In this document: piece by piece, positions 61,942 through 64,000 of the stretch | Layout: every line of letters begins with the position of its first letter | Numbering within the stretch: position 1 is the stretch's first letter | Assembly (NCBI GenBank): GCA_022792335.1 | Contig: JAAWAV010000020.1 | Coordinates: 54,631-118,630, forward strand | Reading direction: 5' to 3' | Length of the DNA stretch: 64,000 bases | From: Lachnospiraceae bacterium | Lineage (GTDB): Bacteria > Bacillota > Clostridia > Lachnospirales > Lachnospiraceae | Made by a program: the position numbers and the translations under genes | Notes under the pieces: generated by a model | The model's input: only the letters and a program-made list of their open reading frames with translations | Told to the model about the DNA's origin: nothing | Database searches by the model: none

Positions 61942-62727
61942 ATGAAGGATGCAATGTCTCAAATCACATACTGGTATGAACAGTATTACGGAGATGGTTT
62001 TTTTCTTGTTATGGCAATGGCGTCCTATTTATATCTCTTCGCTTATGAAAAGACGCTGAGAAAAAAACTGTTGTATCCGGTGGCGCTTCTGGTGTTTTGT
62101 ATTGTAAATCCGCTCTTATATTTTTTGGTGTTCCATCAGATTGTTTACTGGCGCTTGTTTTGGGTAATCCCGGATGCACTGATTATCGCTTATGCGCTAA
62201 CAAAGCTGGTTCAGGCTTGCCGGAAAACCGCAGATAAGCTGATTCTTATGTTTTTTGTATTTGTATTTGTCCTTTTTAAAGGGACAAACGTTTACCAAAA
62301 TGGTGAATTTCCGCTGATCAAGAATGTGGAAAAGGTCTCAAAGCCGGTAGAAGAAGTCTGTGATTTTATGTTGGAATTGGAAGCGTCTCCTACTTGTATT
62401 CTTCCGGAGCCTTTTTTGTGTCAAGCGAGACAGTATTCTGGAGAGATCCGAAGCATGTATGGGAGAAACGTGCAGGGTTATATTATGGATGCTTCTGAAG
62501 AACAGTGGGGAACTTATCTGGAAATGGAGAGCGGAATGCCAGATTTTGAGCTGATTTTCAGGCGAGCTTCGGAGTTCGGATGCAAATTTGTTGTAACTTA
62601 TGAGCGAAATGTGGTTGAAGAAAATGTATTAAGCATGTATAATTATCAAGAGGTAGGAAATGTATCAGGCTATCGAATTTATTATTCAGGAGACGGAGTA
62701 GTCAAAACGGCTGCGAAGGTTGAGTAA
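61942..62727 (+). CDS. Membrane protein with C-terminal soluble domain, partner of the DUF6077-like protein
   Basis: 261 residues from ATG 61942 (GGGAGGA six bases upstream); ATG 61936 is too close to that site. Four membrane segments at about 19-35, 42-65, 70-90 and 102-120 precede a soluble domain of about 140 residues. That domain includes CILPEPFLCQARQYSGEIRS and FGCKFVVTYERNV and resembles the C-terminal outer domain of some polytopic sugar transferases. I do not recognise a catalytic motif. It could be the C-terminal half of the DUF6077-like protein, encoded separately here. Confidence 0.6.
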   Translation: MKDAMSQITYWYEQYYGDGFFLVMAMASYLYLFAYEKTLRKKLLYPVALLVFCIVNPLLYFLVFHQIVYWRLFWVIPDALIIAYALTKLVQACRKTADKLILMFFVFVFVLFKGTNVYQNGEFPLIKNVEKVSKPVEEVCDFMLELEASPTCILPEPFLCQARQYSGEIRSMYGRNVQGYIMDASEEQWGTYLEMESGMPDFELIFRRASEFGCKFVVTYERNVVEENVLSMYNYQEVGNVSGYRIYYSGDGVVKTAAKVE

Positions 62728-62772
62728 GAAGCAGAATAAAAATCATCCTGATCAGAACGCGGAAGGAAAGAC

Positions 62773-63930
62773 ATGCGTCATGTATTTATAATTGGTTCTA
62801 AAGGGATACCGGGTGCTTACGGAGGGTATGAGACCTTTGTAGATAAACTGACAGAGTATCACCAGAATCACCGGGAGCTTAAATATCATGTGGCCTGCAA
62901 GGCAGAGAAAAGTGGAGAATTTGAATATCATAATGCGAGATGCTTTCAGATTAAGGCTTTGGAACTAGGAGCAGCTCAGGCGATTTTTTATGATATTGCA
63001 TCTTTGCAGGCCTGCTGTCGGTATATTCGAAAAAATCATATAGAAAATTCAGTTGTCTATATTCTTGCCTATCGGATTGGCCCTTTTATGAAACATTTTC
63101 AGCGGAAGATTCATAAGTTGGGGGGAGTTATATATACGAATCCGGACGGACATGAATATTTACGGCGAAAATGGAGTTGGTTGGTACGAAAGTATTGGCG
63201 ATTTTCCGAACGCTTGACAGTGAAACATTCAGATTTGTTGATCTGTGATAGTCAGAATATAGAAAAGTATATGCGTGAGACCTATGCTTCTTATCATCCG
63301 GAAACCACTTTCATTGCCTATGGTTCCGAGACAGATTCTTCTTCATCACCGGAAACGGATGCCAAATATAGAAAATGGATGAAGGATAAAAATTTGAAAT
63401 CGGACGGATACTATTTAGTAGTAGGACGGTTTGTACCGGAGAACAATTTTGAAATTATGCTCAGAGAGTTTATGAATTCAAAATCCGGAAAAGATTTGGT
63501 GATCATTACAACCATCAACGATCGGTTTATGGAAAAGCTGGAAAATCAACTTCATTTCCAAGCTGACCGGCGGATTAAATTTGTCGGTACAGTATATCAC
63601 CAGGGACTTCTCAGAAAAATCAGAGAGAACGCCTATGGATATCTTCACGGACACGAGGTCGGAGGGACAAACCCCTCTCTTCTAGAAGCTCTCGGCAGTA
63701 CGAACTTAAATCTGCTTTTAAAGGTTAGTTTCAATAAAGAAGTAGGACAGGATGCGGCCCTTTACTGGACAAAAGAAACGGGAAACCTGGCAGCCTTGAT
63801 TGACAAGGCAGACAGAATAAGTAAAGAAAAGAGAGCTGAACTCGGCGGGCAGGCAAAGAAGAGAATTAGAGAAGCCTATAGCTGGGAACAAATAGCGAAT
63901 AAGTATGAAAAGATATTTTTGGAGCACTAA
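62773..63930 (+). CDS. DUF1972/GT4 glycosyltransferase, rhamnosyltransferase-like (RgpA/Cps2T type)
   Basis: 385 residues. The DUF1972 N-terminus is clear (VFIIGSKGIPGAYGGYETFVDKL, and VIYTNPDGHEYLRRKWS), followed by the GT4 C-terminal domain with LVVGRFVPENNFE and HGHEVGGTNPSLLEALG. Proteins of this type include the beta-1,4-rhamnosyltransferases of streptococcal capsules and rhamnan wall polymers. It is the last gene in the window and the operon may go on beyond it. The 70 bases after the stop (63931-64000) show no gene. Confidence 0.92.
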   Translation: MRHVFIIGSKGIPGAYGGYETFVDKLTEYHQNHRELKYHVACKAEKSGEFEYHNARCFQIKALELGAAQAIFYDIASLQACCRYIRKNHIENSVVYILAYRIGPFMKHFQRKIHKLGGVIYTNPDGHEYLRRKWSWLVRKYWRFSERLTVKHSDLLICDSQNIEKYMRETYASYHPETTFIAYGSETDSSSSPETDAKYRKWMKDKNLKSDGYYLVVGRFVPENNFEIMLREFMNSKSGKDLVIITTINDRFMEKLENQLHFQADRRIKFVGTVYHQGLLRKIRENAYGYLHGHEVGGTNPSLLEALGSTNLNLLLKVSFNKEVGQDAALYWTKETGNLAALIDKADRISKEKRAELGGQAKKRIREAYSWEQIANKYEKIFLEH

Positions 63931-64000
63931 GATTCCATTTTTTTAAAACAATCAGCCTGATAGTAGACCGTGTAGACTGGATTTAGACTGATGAGGTAAT

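Noticed and set aside
60882..62727. Frameshifted single gene
   Set aside because: The second gene has its own GGGAGGA site at the correct distance and a 31-base gap follows the first stop, so two genes are more likely.

Overview
The window looks like a chromosomal segment of a low-GC to mid-GC Gram-positive anaerobe, most likely a Lachnospiraceae-type clostridium. The reasons are the YesN/YesM-type two-component systems beside Mgl/Rbs-type sugar ABC transporters, strong AGGAGG ribosome sites, lipoproteins with Glu/Thr-rich linkers, and secreted proteins built from clostridial ChW repeats. I see no tRNA, rRNA, CRISPR array, insertion sequence or phage gene. All genes but one (a DUF368 membrane protein) lie on the + strand.

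Region 1 (1-8.75 kb) is a galactose-type sugar uptake unit. It holds an AraC-type response regulator cut by the window edge, its membrane histidine kinase, two membrane-anchored sugar-binding-protein homologues, a strong terminator, and then mglB-mglA-mglC. Region 2 (8.9-12.4 kb) is a response regulator, a soluble histidine kinase, an ABC ATPase and an ABC-2 permease, the layout of a peptide-sensing or peptide-resistance module. Region 3 (12.4-21.6 kb) is a second sugar transporter (ATPase, permease, and a binding protein with two tandem binding domains). It is followed by a second AraC-type regulator and kinase and by an ABC-ATPase homologue in which both nucleotide-binding sites are destroyed. 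Region 4 (21.4-24.4 kb) has a DUF368 undecaprenyl-phosphate translocase homologue on the minus strand and leuA, with a leader RNA between them.

Region 5 (24.5-63.9 kb) is a large cell-wall polysaccharide locus. It encodes UDP-galactopyranose mutase, RmlC, a Wzm/Wzt exporter with a C-terminal substrate domain, two paralogous Wzx-type flippases, at least eight glycosyltransferase genes, and a GT2/DUF2304 pair resembling streptococcal GacI/GacJ. It also has two DUF2142 membrane proteins, a methyltransferase followed by a kinase-like/coiled-coil/double-GT2 protein, a LicD-like transferase, TagD, a polyprenyl glycosylphosphotransferase, a Wzz-like protein and a DUF1972 rhamnosyltransferase.

Interleaved with these are four secreted wall proteins (CHAP, transglutaminase-like, L,D-transpeptidase, GH25 lysozyme). 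All carry ChW repeats in strict groups of three. The simplest reading is that one locus makes a rhamnose- and probably galactofuranose-containing wall polymer, decorates it outside the membrane, and also encodes the enzymes that sit on or remodel that wall. The most unusual items are the dead double-ATPase in a sensor operon, the duplicated binding protein, the ChW triads within the polymer locus, and the methyltransferase/kinase-like/GT2 arrangement.
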